DNA from: Peptostreptococcaceae bacterium
Lineage (GTDB): Bacteria; Bacillota; Clostridia; Peptostreptococcales; Peptostreptococcaceae
NCBI GenBank assembly: GCA_029983575.1
Contig: JASBZE010000048.1
Coordinates: 1 to 13,713 of the forward strand
Direction: 5' to 3'
DNA: 13,713 nt
The notes below the pieces were generated by a model, which was given only the letters and a program-made list of their open reading frames with translations, did not search any database and was not told the origin of the DNA. This document shows, piece by piece, positions 12,244 to 13,713 of the stretch. How positions within the stretch are numbered: position 1 is the stretch's first letter; each line of letters starts with the position of its first letter. Made by a program: the position numbers and the translations under genes.

Positions 12244-13593
12244 ATGAATGAAAATAATACTGTAGATAATAGGCTACCATTTATACCGTTTGGACCTTTT
12301 CATTTAAGGTTACCATTTATACATTACAAAATAGAATACGTTGAGTTTATTCAGGGTTTAATTCTTGGAGTTACAGGACTTAGTTCCCTTCCTTATCTTA
12401 CAGAATATTTGGGTATACCATATGAATTGGCGTGGAGCTGTATAATTATAGAAATATTTTTATATACCTTACACTGTACCTTAGGTGACCCGGTTATTCC
12501 TGGATGGATAACACCGTCTTTACCTTTGACACTATTGTTTTTGAAGGGGTTTGATATGGGACCTGACCGTATACATGCTATGATGGCACTTCAAATAGAG
12601 ATAGGTCTTATTTTTATAATAATGGGAATAACAAAGATGGCTGATAAATTTGTTCACGCTGTACCGAATGCAATAAAGGGAGGTATATTACTTGCAGCTC
12701 CTATAACTGTATTGCAAGGTCAACTTGCACCAAAAGGCAATCTATATGTTTATCCAATATCTATAATAGCTGGTGTTGCTTTACTTGTTGTGATAAGTTT
12801 TTCATCTAGTTATAATAACAAGAGGAAGGATATAAAAATATTAGATATTATAGCAAAGTATGGAAATCTATTTCCTTATTTACTTGCAATGGCTGTGGGA
12901 TTGATAGTTAAAGAACTAGCAACTCCAATAGTAGATACAACTAGATTTATCAAAGTTCCTGACTTTTCATCTATAATTACAAGTCTTAGTGTATTTGGAG
13001 TAGGATTACCTAAGATGGAAATGTTTGTTAAAGCTTTGCCATTGGCGTTGGTTATCTATGTAATTGCATTTGGTGACTTGATTACTAGTGAAACCCTAAT
13101 TAAAGAAGCCGGCAAGTCTAGACCTAAGGAGAAGATAGATTTTAATCAAAGTAGATCAAATTTAGTAAGTGGACTAAGAAACATTATACTTGCCTTGATT
13201 GCACCATTCCCACCACTTAGTGGACCACTATGGGTAGGTATGACAGTTTCAGTATCTATGAGATATAAAGAGGGTAAAAAAGCTATGAAATCCTTAATAG
13301 GAGGTATGGCGTCGTTTAGGATTGCAACATTTATATGTGTACTTATAGTTCCTTTGGTTTCTTTTTTTAAACCTCTTTTTCCTGTAGGCGCATCAATAAC
13401 TTTAATTTTCCAAGCCTTTGTCTGTGCAAGAATAGGAATGGATTATTGTAAAACAGACAATGATAAGATGATCGCCGGTATAATGGCATCAGTATTAGCT
13501 ATTAAAGGATCTGCTTATGCAATTGCTGTTGGAATTATTCTTTGTATTGTATTAGGTAACAGGAAGAAAATATTAGTTAATAACGAAGAATAA
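12244..13593 (+). CDS. Putative NCS2/SulP-like membrane permease
   Basis: This is a polytopic membrane protein with about 12-14 hydrophobic segments in 449 residues. Overall look and length, including a mid-to-late FGDLITSETLIKEAG segment, resemble the nucleobase-cation symporter 2 / AzgA / SulP fold group. I cannot assign a substrate. I start it at ATG 12244, with GGTGA (12234-12238) as a modest ribosome binding site. The frame is open from GTG 12226 and GTG 12235 is also possible, neither with a clear site. It sits behind the complex hairpin of 12114-12211 and before a strong terminator, so it may be an attenuated last member of the catabolic operon. It could move a hydroaromatic or aromatic acid, but purine or anion transport unrelated to the locus is equally possible. 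Confidence 0.55.
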   Translation: MNENNTVDNRLPFIPFGPFHLRLPFIHYKIEYVEFIQGLILGVTGLSSLPYLTEYLGIPYELAWSCIIIEIFLYTLHCTLGDPVIPGWITPSLPLTLLFLKGFDMGPDRIHAMMALQIEIGLIFIIMGITKMADKFVHAVPNAIKGGILLAAPITVLQGQLAPKGNLYVYPISIIAGVALLVVISFSSSYNNKRKDIKILDIIAKYGNLFPYLLAMAVGLIVKELATPIVDTTRFIKVPDFSSIITSLSVFGVGLPKMEMFVKALPLALVIYVIAFGDLITSETLIKEAGKSRPKEKIDFNQSRSNLVSGLRNIILALIAPFPPLSGPLWVGMTVSVSMRYKEGKKAMKSLIGGMASFRIATFICVLIVPLVSFFKPLFPVGASITLIFQAFVCARIGMDYCKTDNDKMIAGIMASVLAIKGSAYAIAVGIILCIVLGNRKKILVNNEE

Positions 13594-13622
13594 AAATACA
13601 AAACAATAAATATTAAATTATT

Positions 13623-13683
13623 AAAACCATTATTTACATAATCTGTATATTATTTATAATACAGAAATTAAATAATGGTTTTT
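13623..13683. terminator. Intrinsic terminator after the permease gene
   Basis: AAAACCATTATTTA (13623-13636) pairs perfectly with TAAATAATGGTTTT (13669-13682). An inner stem CTGTAT/ATACAG lies within, and the T run reaches 13683. It begins 29 nt past the permease stop and could act on both strands. The last 30 bases of the window are AT-rich with nothing recognisable. Confidence 0.88.
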
Positions 13684-13713
13684 CTATATAAAAAATAAAT
13701 TAAAAATAAAAGA

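Overview
The window looks like chromosomal DNA from a low-GC, probably anaerobic member of the Firmicutes (Clostridia-like). The reasons are strong AT bias, AGA-rich arginine usage, AGGAGG-type ribosome binding sites, near-consensus sigma-A promoters, U-tract terminators, and two [4Fe-4S]/FMN/FAD ene-reductase-type flavoproteins. I cannot name a genus from sequence alone.

Layout. (1) 1-1207: the housekeeping operon rpsF-ssb-rpsR, with an extended -10 promoter, a structured leader and a 12-bp-stem terminator. (2) 1239-1865 (-): a small secreted protein made almost entirely of Trp/Tyr/Gly-rich cell-wall-binding repeats. (3) 2104-3507 (-): a MATE efflux transporter. It is preceded by a roughly 250-nt leader holding a terminator-like hairpin and an 11-codon ORF whose stop codon overlaps the MATE start. 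(4) 3884-13593: an accessory hydroaromatic (shikimate/quinate-type) catabolic locus. A LysR regulator (6058-6957, -) is divergent from an operon of a TIM-barrel putative 3-dehydroshikimate dehydratase, an FMN/Fe-S/FAD reductase, a YdiB-type quinate/shikimate dehydrogenase and an MFS transporter. A second FMN/Fe-S/FAD reductase (3884-5890, -) lies on the other side of the regulator. A second permease of the NCS2/SulP-like type lies downstream, behind a complex terminator-like hairpin.

How the genes may work together. The order LysR / TIM barrel - flavin reductase - aroE-like - MFS is the one I recall for the Listeria monocytogenes qui genes (QuiR-controlled conversion of shikimate to protocatechuate); I could not check this against a database. 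The likely path is uptake by the MFS protein, oxidation of shikimate to 3-dehydroshikimate, and dehydration to protocatechuate. The two flavoenzymes are unexplained by that scheme. Because 3-dehydroshikimate is a conjugated enone, a reductive branch to dihydroshikimate-type products that disposes of electrons is an attractive hypothesis.

Regulation. The two promoters flanking the regulator share an ATCTATAGAT palindrome, one or two copies of an AAATTT-N2-TAATTTG element and a TTGTTT-N17-TATAAT core. This ties both divergent units to one regulator, and the palindrome also overlaps the regulator's own -35. No RNA genes, insertion sequences, CRISPR arrays or origins were seen.
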